This document shows positions 45,948 through 59,233 of a stretch of 64,000 nt of DNA, in pieces (the stretch's first letter is position 1; the number at the start of each line of letters is the position of its first letter). The position numbers and the translations under genes are program-made. Below the pieces are notes generated by a model. That model saw nothing but the letters and a program-made list of their open reading frames with translations. It made no database searches and was not told where the DNA came from. Source of the stretch: Nitrospirillum iridis (GTDB lineage: Bacteria; Pseudomonadota; Alphaproteobacteria; Azospirillales; Azospirillaceae); NCBI RefSeq assembly GCF_014205765.1, contig NZ_JACIIZ010000008.1, positions 62,001-126,000 of the forward strand. The letters are read 5' to 3'.

Positions 45948-46478
45948 ATGAACATTCTGAAGGGTTTTACTATTGCCGCCTTACTCTTTTCCATTTCCGG
46001 GTGCACATCAACAAGCACCGTTGAATCGAACAAGTCTCCCCAGTACGTCGCCAATATACACAAATTATTCATCGCCGCTAATCTTGGCATGACCTTATAT
46101 ACATCTGAAGGGAACGAGACAGACGCCTTTCTGAACGGGGTCAGCCGCAGCTTGGCAGAATGCGGAATTCAATCGGCCTCTTACGCAAAAATTCCCCAAG
46201 CCCAGAATGATCCCACGCCGCAGCGCATCGCTGAATTTGCTCCCGACACCATCCTGACCATCACATGGGTCAAGGAGAGCAAGGGAACCAACGGCCATAT
46301 CATTGACTACTTGGCGTCCCTCTACGATGCCCAGAGCAAGTCCGTCGTCTGGAAGGCCAACATCACCCTCACCCAGTATTTCAAGGCGTCCGAAGAGCTG
46401 TCCGGTGCATTGGTAGGCCGCATGAAAAAAGACGCCCTGATCAGCGCCACCTGCGCCGGCCCCTCGGCCAAGCGCTAA
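45948..46478 (+). CDS. Predicted lipoprotein, paralogue 1
   Basis: This 176-residue protein starts at ATG 45948 with a lipoprotein signal (KGFTIAALLFSISGC); the lipobox Cys is residue 19 (S-I-S-G-C). The mature protein shows VESNKSPQYVANIHKLFI, a Cys in LAECGIQS, a W-K strand motif (KSVVWKANITL) and a Cys close to the end. No known domain was recognized. The G+C content is strikingly low: 19 of 60 bases in 45901-45960 are G or C by hand count. The longer frame upstream of 45948 has no signal. It is probably co-transcribed with the next gene, 19 bp downstream. Confidence 0.75.
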   Translation: MNILKGFTIAALLFSISGCTSTSTVESNKSPQYVANIHKLFIAANLGMTLYTSEGNETDAFLNGVSRSLAECGIQSASYAKIPQAQNDPTPQRIAEFAPDTILTITWVKESKGTNGHIIDYLASLYDAQSKSVVWKANITLTQYFKASEELSGALVGRMKKDALISATCAGPSAKR

Positions 46479-46509
46479 TTTCCCCATTCCACAACCCATG
46501 GATAGGCAA

Positions 46510-47061
46510 ATGCCTGTTGGTCACGTGCTTACCAAAAAAACCCGCGGCATCATCCTCTGTGCCCTTCTGGTGACATCGCCTTTGGGGGCATGCAGCAGCA
46601 CCACCGTCCAATCAACCAAATCGGCGCAGTTTACAGGCCCGGTGAAGCGCCTGTTCATTGACATGGACATGGGCGAGGGATTGCGGACAACCGTCGATGA
46701 CGAAACTGGTGATTTCATCGCCACAGTCAAAAACACACTAGCGTCCTGCGGCACCGACTCCGATTTTCACACACGAGACGCGCTAGCGTTGAATGACACG
46801 ATGCCGGATCGGATTCGGAAGTTCGGACCTGATTCCGTGCTTAGCATCCGCTGGCTGTCGGCGCAGACCCAGGGAGCTACCTACATCATCCACTATCAGT
46901 TGCGGCTTACTGATCTAAAAAGCAAATCAGTGGTCTGGACGGCCATCATTGACCTTCATCACCAATGGTCTCCAGCCGAGAAAATGGCCGAAGCGATAAT
47001 CGGTCGGTTAAAGACGGACGGCTTGATCAATTCCGTCTGCGTCGCCGCTGGCCCCAAATAG
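46510..47061 (+). CDS. Predicted lipoprotein, paralogue 2
   Basis: This protein of about 183 residues is a paralogue of the preceding gene. ATG 46510 is preferred for signal-peptide length; ATG 46498 is four codons earlier. The lipobox is S-P-L-G-A-C. Shared features with paralogue 1 are the start of the mature part (SSTTVQSTKSAQFTGPVKRLFID), a Cys in LASCGTDS, the strand KSVVWTAIIDL and a terminal Cys (NSVCVAAGPK). These suggest a common fold with a disulfide. Function is unknown. A strong terminator follows at 47099-47133. Confidence 0.75.
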   Translation: MPVGHVLTKKTRGIILCALLVTSPLGACSSTTVQSTKSAQFTGPVKRLFIDMDMGEGLRTTVDDETGDFIATVKNTLASCGTDSDFHTRDALALNDTMPDRIRKFGPDSVLSIRWLSAQTQGATYIIHYQLRLTDLKSKSVVWTAIIDLHHQWSPAEKMAEAIIGRLKTDGLINSVCVAAGPK

Positions 47062-47098
47062 CCCTATCCGTCAACCAAACAGAATCGATATTTCCATG

Positions 47099-47133
47099 AA
47101 AAAAGGGCGGCCCCGTCGGAGCCGCCCTTTTTC
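47099..47133. terminator. Bidirectional terminator between lipoprotein pair and phaZ
   Basis: AAAAAAGGGCGGC pairs with GCCGCCCTTTTT around a nine-base loop, with A- and T-runs on both sides. It serves the convergent genes ending at 47061 and 47158. Confidence 0.85.
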
Positions 47134-47157
47134 ATGTCCAGACCAGAGGTCACCCGA

Positions 47158-48426
47158 TCAGACGGCCACATCCCGGCGCGACTGGGCCGCGCGCTCGTGG
47201 CTGCGGATGAAGTCGCGCACGCGGGGCATGATGTGCTCCCGCCAGCGCCGGCCGTTGAAGATGCCGTAGTGGCCGACGCCCTGTTGCAGGTGGTGCTGCT
47301 TCAGCGTCTCGGGCAGGCCCGAGCAGAGGGCATGCGCCGCCACCGTCTGGCCGGGGGCGGAGATGTCGTCCAACTCCCCCTCCACCGTGAACAGCGCGGT
47401 CTTCTTGATGGCCGACGGGTCGACCCGCACGCCCCGGTATTCCAGGGTGCCCTTCGGCAGATTGTGTTCCTGGAACACGATCTGCACCGTCTGCAGATAG
47501 AACTCCGCCGTCAGGTCCATGACCGACAGGTATTCGTCGTAGAAGCGGCGATGCGACTCGGCGCTCTCACCGTCGCCCCGCACCAGGTGCTTGAACAGGT
47601 CGACATGCGCGCCGACATGCCGGTCCAGGTTCATGGACATGAAGCCGGTCAGCTGCACGAAACCCGGATAGACGTGGCGCATGGCGCCCGGATAGTAGAC
47701 CGGGACCGAGGTGGTCACCGTCCGCTCGAACCAGCCGATGTCGCGGGTTTCCGCCAGCTGGGTCACCTGGGTGGGCGACACGCGGGTGTCAATGGGGCCG
47801 CCCATCAGGGTCATGCTGCGCGGCTGGCAGGCATCCTCGGTCTGCGCCATCACGGCGGCCGCCACCAGCACCGGCACGGCCGGCTGACAGACGGCGATGA
47901 CGTGGGTGTCAGGCCCGAGGAAGCGGATGAAATCCATCACATATTCGACGTAGTCGTCGAAATCGAAGCGGCCCCGCGACAGGGGCACCAGCTTCGCGTC
48001 GATCCAGTCGGTGATGTAGACGTCGTGGGCGGGCAGCAGCGCCTCCACCGTGCCGCGCAGCAGGGTGGCGTAGTGGCCCGACATGGGGGCCACCACCAGC
48101 ACCTTGGGGTCGCTGTGCGGCGTGGCGCGCTGGAAGTGGCGCAGCACGCAGAAGGGCTTGCGCAGCGCCGCCTCCTCCGTCACCGCCACCTCGCGGCCAT
48201 CGATGTGCGTGATGTTCAGGCCGAAGTCCGGCTTGCCCCAGCGGCGCGTCGTGCGCTCGATCAGTTCGCCCGCCGCGGCCATGGCACGGCCCATCCCGGT
48301 GTAGGAGGCGGGGACGAAGGGGTGGCGGAAGGTCGCCTGTGTCGCCTCCGCCACCAGGCGGAGCGGGGTCAAAGCGGCATGGTGCAGGTCAAACAGCTGG
48401 TACAGCACGCGGATCATCCTCGTCAT
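47158..48426 (-). CDS. phaZ: Intracellular polyhydroxyalkanoate depolymerase
   Basis: This 422-residue enzyme mobilizes stored poly(3-hydroxybutyrate). ATG 48426 (MTRMIRVLYQLFD) is the family start. The catalytic nucleophile is a Cys, Cys180 in HVIAVCQPAVPVL, as in intracellular PhaZ of Cupriavidus, in place of the Ser of extracellular forms. Other conserved blocks are VLVVAPMSGHYATLLRGTVE, ITDWIDAKLVPLS, TLMGGPIDTR and, near the end, QQGVGHYGIFNGRRWR with the likely catalytic His. No signal peptide is present. It implies the organism stores PHA. Confidence 0.95.
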   Translation of the reverse strand: MTRMIRVLYQLFDLHHAALTPLRLVAEATQATFRHPFVPASYTGMGRAMAAAGELIERTTRRWGKPDFGLNITHIDGREVAVTEEAALRKPFCVLRHFQRATPHSDPKVLVVAPMSGHYATLLRGTVEALLPAHDVYITDWIDAKLVPLSRGRFDFDDYVEYVMDFIRFLGPDTHVIAVCQPAVPVLVAAAVMAQTEDACQPRSMTLMGGPIDTRVSPTQVTQLAETRDIGWFERTVTTSVPVYYPGAMRHVYPGFVQLTGFMSMNLDRHVGAHVDLFKHLVRGDGESAESHRRFYDEYLSVMDLTAEFYLQTVQIVFQEHNLPKGTLEYRGVRVDPSAIKKTALFTVEGELDDISAPGQTVAAHALCSGLPETLKQHHLQQGVGHYGIFNGRRWREHIMPRVRDFIRSHERAAQSRRDVAV

Positions 48427-48958
48427 TGGACGTGGCGGCGCCGGGGGCCCCTTGTGTCTTGGGGTCGGCGTCTCGGGGACAGCAGGCTTGCCGCGAAGGC
48501 GGCCCCAGGCACGCCGCTTACCCAACTGCCAGCCTCGGGGTCCATCTCCAAGGGGGTAGGCGGCCTTTCAACTCGGCCTCGTCCCTTATCCTAGCTGGGT
48601 AAGGATGAAAAGGCCCTTAATGAAGGGTGAGGGCACCAAACGATACCGGTCACATTTCCGCAATATCCATTCACACACTCCGCCAAAATGTTCAAGAATA
48701 TTGCGTCGACGGCCCCTTGGCTCCCGGCGACGGCGACGCGGCCCGCGCTGAAACAGCGTCACGCCCACACGTCGAAACCGCCGACGTTCCCTGGATGTTC
48801 CGGCGATGAGACCCGCCCCACAGGAAGCAGTGGACATAGCCCCCCTATGGCCCCTAGATATGGGCTTATCCTGCGCCGATACCCGCTATCCCTGGCCCCT
48901 GCCTTGGCATCCTGGCCCCTTTGGCCTGCCTGGGGCCGGCCCCTGCCCCAGAGCCGTC
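48427..48958. other. Divergent intergenic region phaZ / recQ
   Basis: This 532-bp gap should hold both promoters. CGCAATAT (48659-48666) is repeated inverted as ATATTGCG (48698-48705). A short CCCTT-AATG-AAGGG hairpin occurs at 48614-48627. No gene was recognized; the G+C content drops between about 48600 and 48710. Confidence 0.4.
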
Positions 48959-50956
<1,998 letters not shown>

Positions 50957-51066
50957 GCGGCGGCGGCCCACCGGAGCTCCGCCACCCGAGCGGCCCCCCA
51001 GGGCGTCCCGGGGGCGTTCCTCAGGCACCCCGAGGGAACTAAATGGACTAAGACCGCAGCGGCCTG

Positions 51067-51095
51067 TTGCCATCCGCGTTTCGGTCTGATAATAC
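51067..51095 (+). promoter_or_regulatory. Promoter of tRNA-Thr
   Basis: TTGCCA (51067-51072), a 17-base spacer and TAATAC (51090-51095) lie 20 bases before the tRNA. Confidence 0.6.
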
Positions 51096-51115
51096 CCCCC
51101 TCCATTCCAAGGGGC

Positions 51116-51190
51116 GCCCCAATAGCTCAGTGGTAGAGCAACCGCTTCGTAAGCGGTAGGCCGTTGGTTCAAATCCGACTTGGGGCACCA
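51116..51190 (+). tRNA. tRNA-Thr, anticodon CGT
   Basis: This is a 75-base tRNA including the encoded CCA. The acceptor stem GCCCCAA pairs with TTGGGGC. The anticodon stem ACCGC/GCGGT holds loop TTCGTAA, anticodon CGT, reading ACG threonine codons. The D arm (AGCTCAGTGGTAGAGC) and T arm (GTTCAAATC) are canonical. Confidence 0.95.
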
Positions 51191-51340
51191 TCCTTCCCAC
51201 CATTCCCGCATCGCCGCATGATCGAACGCCCTGCCGGGCGGGAAATGCGCCGTTCCTGCGGCGTACGGTCGCACGATTGCAATATGATGACGGTATGGTG
51301 GCGCCACCCTGGTTTCCACCCCTTCGCTGGATGCACGCCC

Positions 51341-52039
51341 ATGTCCGAGCCGCTGCCCCGTCACATCGTCACCTCCTATGAAAACGAGCTGCAGCGCCTG
51401 GACGCGCTGGTGGCGGAAATGGGCGGGCGGGCCGAACAGCAGTTGGAACAGGCAACCCGCGCCGTGCTGGAGCGCGATGATGGATTGGCACGCGAGACCG
51501 TGGCCCAGGATCAGGTGCTGGACGCCTTGGAGCATGAGGTGGAAAGCCTGATCATCCGCCTGCTGGCGCTGCGCCACCCCATGGCCATCGACCTGCGCCA
51601 CACGCTGGCCGCCATGAAGGCCTCCAACGCCCTGGAGCGGGTGGGCGACTATGCCAAGAACATGGCCAAGCGCGCCCTGGTGCTGAACAGCGTCCCGGTG
51701 ATAGAGGCCACGGCCTCGGTGGGTCGGCTGTCGACCCTGGCCCGCCGGCAGTTGATTGACGCCATCGACGCCTTCACCCGCCGCGACACCGCGCTGGCCG
51801 CGGACGTCTGGCGCCGCGACCAGGAACTGGACGACATGCATGCCGGGGTGACGCAGGAGATTTTCGCCTGCGTGGCCACGGACCCCAGCCTGATCGAGGC
51901 CTGCACCAGCCTGCAGTTCATCGCCAAGAACCTGGAACGGGTGGGCGACCTGGCCACCAACATCGCCGAAATGGTGCAGTTCGATGCCACCGGCCGCCTG
52001 GTGGAACCCACCCGCCCCCGCGGCGGCGAGGCGAACTGA
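51341..52039 (+). CDS. phoU: Phosphate transport regulator PhoU
   Basis: PhoU represses PhoR-PhoB signalling when phosphate is plentiful through contact with the Pst transporter. ATG 51341 (MSEPLPRHIVTSYENELQRL) is the family start and gives 232 residues. Two three-helix bundles are present; the metal-binding repeats are MKASNALERVGDYAKNMAKR and FIAKNLERVGDLATNIAEM, each with the E-R-x-G-D core. Unusually, no pst genes are adjacent: tRNA-Thr lies upstream and a 718-bp gap downstream. It may therefore be transcribed on its own. Confidence 0.95.
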   Translation: MSEPLPRHIVTSYENELQRLDALVAEMGGRAEQQLEQATRAVLERDDGLARETVAQDQVLDALEHEVESLIIRLLALRHPMAIDLRHTLAAMKASNALERVGDYAKNMAKRALVLNSVPVIEATASVGRLSTLARRQLIDAIDAFTRRDTALAADVWRRDQELDDMHAGVTQEIFACVATDPSLIEACTSLQFIAKNLERVGDLATNIAEMVQFDATGRLVEPTRPRGGEAN

Positions 52040-52506
52040 TACCAACCCACCGTCAGGGCGATTCCGCCGTCGCGTGATTCGCCCTGACGTTCTACCGTCC
52101 ATGGAAAATCCGGGACGCCCTCCCGAGTTTGGCGACTCGGTGCGTTGTCGTGCCTGCAAACCAGGCCTGTTCCGAGCCGGGGAGGCGCATGGCCTCTATT
52201 CGGGCCCTGCCGCCGGCCGGCCCGCGCCCCCGGCAATCGAACTACCCCCATAGCATAGGAACGCGTTCGCGGCAGGCGTGTGCCCCGGAACGGGAACCCT
52301 GTTTTCTTTTTCTTTATGCGTTAGGCGTTTAGCTTAATTTCGCGACGCGAATGCCGCCAAAGTTGCCAAATCAACCCCAACCAAAGGTTCAGACTAGATG
52401 AATTAACCCGTTCATCATTTGGCGGAAGAGCTACGATCTTAGGAAAGGAATTGAAAACGCGGCGTCGCGTAAAAGAATACATATCCTTTTGCTACCGGTT
52501 CATTGC

Positions 52507-52536
52507 TTGACAACTTTTACGCCATGAGCTTTAGGT
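52507..52536 (+). promoter_or_regulatory. Putative promoter of the RNA candidate
   Basis: TTGACA at 52507-52512 is a full -35 match. A weak -10 (TTTAGG or TTAGGT) lies 17-18 bases on. The predicted start is close to 52541. Confidence 0.4.
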
Positions 52537-52540
52537 AGGG

Positions 52541-52619
52541 TGTCCTGTATCACAGAGCAGGACCCAACTGCCAAAACTCTCGGCCCGCCACTTCTTGAAG
52601 TGTGCGGGCCGTATTTTAT
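52541..52619 (+). ncRNA. Candidate small RNA or terC leader with terminator
   Basis: Two hairpins lie in about 79 bases. GTCCTG (52542-52547) pairs with CAGGAC (52558-52563). CGGCCCGC-CACTTC (52581-52594) pairs with GAAGTG-T-GCGGGCCG (52597-52611), followed by TATTTTAT, a strong intrinsic terminator. A TTGACA lies 29 bases ahead of the first hairpin. It could be a free small RNA, or an attenuated leader of terC, which begins 138 bases downstream. The yybP-ykoY manganese riboswitch often precedes TerC-family genes, but its conserved core was not recognized here. Confidence 0.45.
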
Positions 52620-52757
52620 CCAAAATACATTATCAATTGGGCGCCGCATCAGGTAAAGCCGCCGCCAGCCTTGGGCCATTGCGGTTGCGATCCGGCGCGC
52701 GCTTATGCCGCGGCCGTGGTATGAAGGCGTCAATCCACGACCGGAACGGCTGACCCC

Positions 52758-53390
52758 ATGTTGCTTGCTGAATTGACCGCCCTGATCCAGGTGCTGCTGA
52801 TCGACCTCGTCCTGGCCGGCGACAACGCCCTGGTGGTGGGGATGGCCGCTTCAGGCGTCCCGGCCGCGCAGCGGCGCAAGGTCATTTTCTGGGGCATCGG
52901 CCTGGCCGTCATCATGCGCATCGGCTTCGCCCTGCTGGCCACCCGCCTGCTGGACATCATCGGCCTGACCCTGGCCGGCGGCCTGCTGCTGCTGTGGGTG
53001 TGCTGGAAGCTGTGGCGCGAACTGCGCAACCACGGCAAGGAGCCGGCGCAGGCCGAAGGCGGCCACCTGCCCTCCCTGGCGGGCAAGGGCGTGGGCACCG
53101 CCGTCCGCCAGATCGCGCTGGCCGACGTCTCCATGTCCTTGGACAACGTTCTGGCCGTCGCCGGCGCCGCCGAGGACCACACCTGGGTCATGGTTCTGGG
53201 CCTGGTAATGTCCGTCGCCCTGATGGGGGCGGCCGCCACCCTGATCGCCCGGCTGCTGGCCCGTTATTTCTGGATCTCCTATATCGGCCTGGCCATCATC
53301 GCCTATGTCGCCTGCCACATGATCTGGGACGGCGGGCTGGAGGTGGCGCCCTTCGCCCAGCATCTGATCGACCTGATCAAGGGGATTTGA
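52758..53390 (+). CDS. TerC/YjbE-family integral membrane protein
   Basis: This 210-residue inner-membrane protein has about six hydrophobic segments. LVLAGDNALVVGMAASGVP near residue 18 and VSMSLDNVLAVAGAAE near 128 carry the paired Asp-Asn motifs of the TerC family, typical of the YjbE subgroup. Some family members export manganese or other divalent metals, possibly supplying exported metalloenzymes; substrate here is inferred. A cytoplasmic loop (about 93-112) lies between the halves. ATG 52758 follows GGAACGG. The structured RNA candidate sits upstream. Confidence 0.9.
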   Translation: MLLAELTALIQVLLIDLVLAGDNALVVGMAASGVPAAQRRKVIFWGIGLAVIMRIGFALLATRLLDIIGLTLAGGLLLLWVCWKLWRELRNHGKEPAQAEGGHLPSLAGKGVGTAVRQIALADVSMSLDNVLAVAGAAEDHTWVMVLGLVMSVALMGAAATLIARLLARYFWISYIGLAIIAYVACHMIWDGGLEVAPFAQHLIDLIKGI

Positions 53391-53717
53391 GACCCTTCCG
53401 ACGGGGGACGCCAAGAGGACGGGTGAAGCCCGGCCACCGGCCCACTGGGGGCTGGCGAATCTCGGCAGGGGAGACATGCGGTGATGCCCCTGCCACAACC
53501 CTCCGGGCATTTGATCGCAGGCGCAAAAAGCGGTAAACCTCGCGCGCGCGCCTTTCCGCCCTGACCTTCGTTCAAGGGCGTCCCCAGCCCGGTATTCCTA
53601 TTTCATAAGGGGGCGCTCACGAGGGGGCCGGAAGGGCCGTCCGCATCACCGGCCATGACACCCGCTGAAGGGTGCCGGCGGCGCGGCACCATCCCCTTCC
53701 CCTAGGAGGCCACTCCT
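53391..53717. other. Intergenic region terC / acnA
   Basis: This 327-bp region includes a hairpin (GGCAGGGG 53464-53471 with CCCCTGCC 53487-53494) that may close terC. A weak promoter-like pair is TTGATC (53511-53516), 17 bases, TAAACC (53534-53539). An alternating CG run occurs near 53548. No gene was recognized. Confidence 0.4.
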
Positions 53718-56426
<2,709 letters not shown>

Positions 56427-56437
56427 GCGGTTGTTTG

Positions 56438-56468
56438 AGGGCTTGGCGGCATAAGGTCGCCAAGCCCT
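56438..56468 (+). terminator. First hairpin after acnA
   Basis: AGGGCTTGGCG (56438-56448) pairs perfectly with CGCCAAGCCCT (56458-56468) across a nine-base loop, 11 bases past the acnA stop. It has only a short TCG tail. Confidence 0.55.
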
Positions 56469-56493
56469 TCGACCTTCCTCCGGGAGGGTCGGT

Positions 56494-56545
56494 CCCAAAA
56501 GGAAAGGGGCGCTATCCGACCGGATAGCGCCCCTTTCCTTTTGGG
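56494..56545. terminator. 25-bp perfect inverted repeat, bidirectional terminator
   Basis: Each arm is 25 bases (56494-56518 and 56521-56545) with full complementarity and a tiny loop. It is rich in A on one side and T on the other. It serves acnA and the convergent gene ending at 56562. Confidence 0.8.
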
Positions 56546-56561
56546 TATGAATCCCGGACCG

Positions 56562-57938
56562 TCAGTCGAACTGCAGGTCGCTGACGGCCCCGCCCACCTC
56601 GGCCACGGGCAGCAGGCCCGGCGCCGTGAGGTCGCCGGCGCTCACCAGCAGGGTGCGGCCGGCGGCACCGGGGATGCCGGCGGCCTGGGCCAGGGTGGCC
56701 AGCGCCGCGCGGGTGGGCGCCTGGCTGATGACGCCGTTGCCGTAAACCAGAATGGAAACGGCCAGGGTGCCGGGCCGGCTCTTTTCCACCAGAGCGGCGG
56801 CATTCATCAGGCCGCGCAGGGTGGAGATTCGGGGAAAGCCGCTATCGGCGAGGGTGTCGCCCTCATCCCCCAGCACCCAGGTACGGCCGCCCAAATCCTC
56901 AACACCCACCAGGATGGCGAGCGGCATGCCCCGGTGCCGGCCGGTGGCCACCGCCACCAGGCCGCCATCCTGCGGCGTCTGCGGCAATTGCACCGTGGCG
57001 CCCAGGATATGGGACACGCTGGACAGAACGGACGACACCGCCTGGGCCAGGGCCTCGGGTCCCGCCGGCCGCATCAGGCTGGGCCAGGCACCGAACAACA
57101 GGGAGGCGAGACCGGCGGTGGAGCCGTCCGCCCGATCCGCCGGGGCGGCCGGACGCCGCAGCTTTTCCTCGACGGCGTCCAGTCGGCCGGCGAGGGCCTG
57201 CACGGTGGCCGGGACGGCGCCCGCGTCAGGGGCCGCCGCCTTGGACGGGGTGGGCGCGGCGGCAGGGGCGACGCCCCCCTTCACCTGTTCGCGCAGGTCA
57301 CGGACGTCCAGTTGCGTGGCGCGCACGGCATTGACCACCCGCAGCAGCGATTCGTGCAGATGGTCGACCAGCTGGTTCAACTGTTCCGGCAAGGGTCCGG
57401 GCGGAACATCGGGCAACAGGACGCCGTTGACCGCCTTCGCATGGGTCAGCCAGTTCTCCAGGACACCGATACGCTGGGTGATGTCACCCAGGCTGCGCGA
57501 CAGTTCCCCAACGCCGCGAAACAGGCGCTCCGTCTCTTCCGTCGGGCGGGCGGCATGGTGGCTGACCACGCCGGTCAGGTGGGCCACCCGTTCCCGCAAT
57601 TCCTGGATCGACTGGCCCAGGGCGTTGATGCGCATCGTTTCCGGGAGCGAAACGACCGCTGAATGCATGGCCGTCAGGTCAGTGCGCAGGTCGCGCAGCC
57701 GGCTGCCCACATGCAGAGCCAAGTCGCGGACGATGGATTCGGCATAGTCGAAGGGGTCGACCCCCTCCTGGATTTCGCCCTCGCGCGTGGCGGTGCCAAC
57801 AGCGCCGGCGGGCACGGGCGCCGCCGTCACGGCACCCGTGACGGCACCGGCGTCGGGTCCCCCAGGAATAGTCCCGGTAATGGTCCCGGAACCGGCGTCG
57901 CCATCGGGGCCTGGGGCGTCACGGTGCTCGTCGGTCAT
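56562..57938 (-). CDS. Hypothetical protein with coiled-coil core, 458 aa
   Basis: I do not recognize this family. ATG 57938 gives about 458 residues; a GTG at 57983 overlapping the previous stop would add 15 and is possible. The N-terminal 50 residues are Gly/Ala/Pro-rich. Residues about 55-210 are helical with coiled-coil character (YAESIVRDLALHVGSRLRDL, LGQSIQELRERVAHLTGVVS, LNQLVDHLHESLLRVVNAVR). An Ala/Pro linker follows. The last 180 residues look globular (MPLAILVGVEDLGGRTWVLG, KSRPGTLAVSILVYGNG). There are no signal or membrane segments, so it is likely cytoplasmic. It follows the next-listed gene directly and the two probably form an operon. Confidence 0.65.
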   Translation of the reverse strand: MTDEHRDAPGPDGDAGSGTITGTIPGGPDAGAVTGAVTAAPVPAGAVGTATREGEIQEGVDPFDYAESIVRDLALHVGSRLRDLRTDLTAMHSAVVSLPETMRINALGQSIQELRERVAHLTGVVSHHAARPTEETERLFRGVGELSRSLGDITQRIGVLENWLTHAKAVNGVLLPDVPPGPLPEQLNQLVDHLHESLLRVVNAVRATQLDVRDLREQVKGGVAPAAAPTPSKAAAPDAGAVPATVQALAGRLDAVEEKLRRPAAPADRADGSTAGLASLLFGAWPSLMRPAGPEALAQAVSSVLSSVSHILGATVQLPQTPQDGGLVAVATGRHRGMPLAILVGVEDLGGRTWVLGDEGDTLADSGFPRISTLRGLMNAAALVEKSRPGTLAVSILVYGNGVISQAPTRAALATLAQAAGIPGAAGRTLLVSAGDLTAPGLLPVAEVGGAVSDLQFD

Positions 57939-57979
57939 GGCATCGCTCACTGGGTGAAAAGCAGGAAGAGGGGCCGGCG

Positions 57980-59233
57980 TCACAGGTCGCCGGAAATGGT
58001 TTCAAGCAACCGGGCGCGGCGGGCGGCGGCCTGCTCACGCGACAACCGTGGCACCGCCGATGCGGTGGGGCGGGCGGCCGGTGGCTGCGGCGGCGGCACC
58101 GGCGCGTCGGAGGACGCCTGGGGCGGCGTCACCACCACCACCGGAATCGCCAGCGATGGCCCGGCCGCCCCCCCCACGTCCGCCACCGGCGCGGGGACGG
58201 CGGGCGAAGGGGCAGGGATGGGGGCGGCGGTGCCGGCGCGTGTAGCGGCGTTATCCGGGCCGGTGCTGAAGGAATGCAATGTCACCCGTGCGGCCGTGGC
58301 GGGGGCCACCGCCATGCGGGCGCCGCCGGGGACCGTCACGGTCGCGGACGCCGGGCGGGACGGTGTGGACAAAGGCTGCGCCGGAAGGGTGCCGCCGATG
58401 GTGGCGGATCGCACAGGCGTCGGCGGTGCCGCGCGCAACGACATGGCGCCGGGCACGCGCAGCGTGGGCGTGGGCACGGCCCGCATCTCCGCCCCGCTGC
58501 CGTCCCGCGCCGGCGCCTCGCGCCCCTTGGACAGCAGATTGGTGAACAGCGGCCCGCTGCGCGACGGCCGGGGGCCAGGAGCCACATGGCCGGGGTGAGG
58601 GGCGCCACCGGCGGGCGGCACGGGAACCGACAGCGGGGCAGCAGGCATGGCGGCAGCGGCGGGAACCGGTGGCGCGACGGGCGGTGGGGCGACCGTGATC
58701 TCCGCCTCCACCCCCGGGGGCGGAGCGGATGCCGCCGGGGCGGCGACCGTCCGCGCCTCCGTCGGCGGCTTGCCGCCGTCGCTGACATCGGCCAGCAGAC
58801 GGCGAAGCACGGTGGCCGACGCGGTGCGCGCCTCCGCCGCCCGGGCGACGGCCTTAGCGGCCAGGGCGGGATCGATGCTGATCTGCAGGAAGCCAAACTG
58901 CTCCGCCGACAGCGATTGCAGCTTATGAGTCAGGCCCTCGGCCTGTTCATCGCCGGCGACATAGCGGCGGAAGGCCTCGATGGTGGAGGTCACCACCGCC
59001 GCGTCGCGCACGGCGCGGGAGGAGAAGACGGGGCTGCGGGCGCCATCGGAGCGGGCATTGTCGACGCGACCAACCTCCGCCGGGCCGCCCGACCCGGCGC
59101 CGGTCTCGAACGCCTCCGACGCCTCCCCCTGTGGCCCATCCCCGTCAGGCCCCTTGGCGGGAAGGAGAGCATCCGGTGGGGTCGATGCGTCGTCCCCCTT
59201 GCCGGCAATCCAGCCCATCACCTTCCGAAACAT
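57980..59233 (-). CDS. Hypothetical Ala/Pro-rich protein, 417 aa
   Basis: I do not recognize this protein. ATG 59233 (MFRKVMGWIAGKGDD) gives 417 residues, with a G-rich ribosome-binding stretch. A short amphipathic N-terminal helix precedes a disordered segment. A compact helical region at about 75-150 (VVTSTIEAFRRYVAGDEQAE, LSAEQFGFLQISIDPALAAK) may be the only folded domain. The remaining 250 residues are Ala/Pro/Val-rich and probably disordered, ending in a basic helix (LSREQAAARRARLLETI). It is the promoter-proximal member of a two-gene operon with the coiled-coil gene. Confidence 0.65.
   Translation of the reverse strand: MFRKVMGWIAGKGDDASTPPDALLPAKGPDGDGPQGEASEAFETGAGSGGPAEVGRVDNARSDGARSPVFSSRAVRDAAVVTSTIEAFRRYVAGDEQAEGLTHKLQSLSAEQFGFLQISIDPALAAKAVARAAEARTASATVLRRLLADVSDGGKPPTEARTVAAPAASAPPPGVEAEITVAPPPVAPPVPAAAAMPAAPLSVPVPPAGGAPHPGHVAPGPRPSRSGPLFTNLLSKGREAPARDGSGAEMRAVPTPTLRVPGAMSLRAAPPTPVRSATIGGTLPAQPLSTPSRPASATVTVPGGARMAVAPATAARVTLHSFSTGPDNAATRAGTAAPIPAPSPAVPAPVADVGGAAGPSLAIPVVVVTPPQASSDAPVPPPQPPAARPTASAVPRLSREQAAARRARLLETISGDL

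Larger units (their letters stand above)
52040..52757. other. Long intergenic region phoU / terC with AT-rich core
   Basis: This 718-bp region has no convincing protein gene. The stretch 52300-52510 is clearly AT-richer than its surroundings. It contains the structured RNA candidate at 52541-52619. The remaining part up to 52757 presumably holds the terC leader or promoter. Confidence 0.5.

Noticed and set aside
52500-52733. Minus-strand 77-codon frame upstream of terC
   Set aside because: It overlaps the hairpin-rich RNA candidate and shows no ribosome-binding site or conserved motif.
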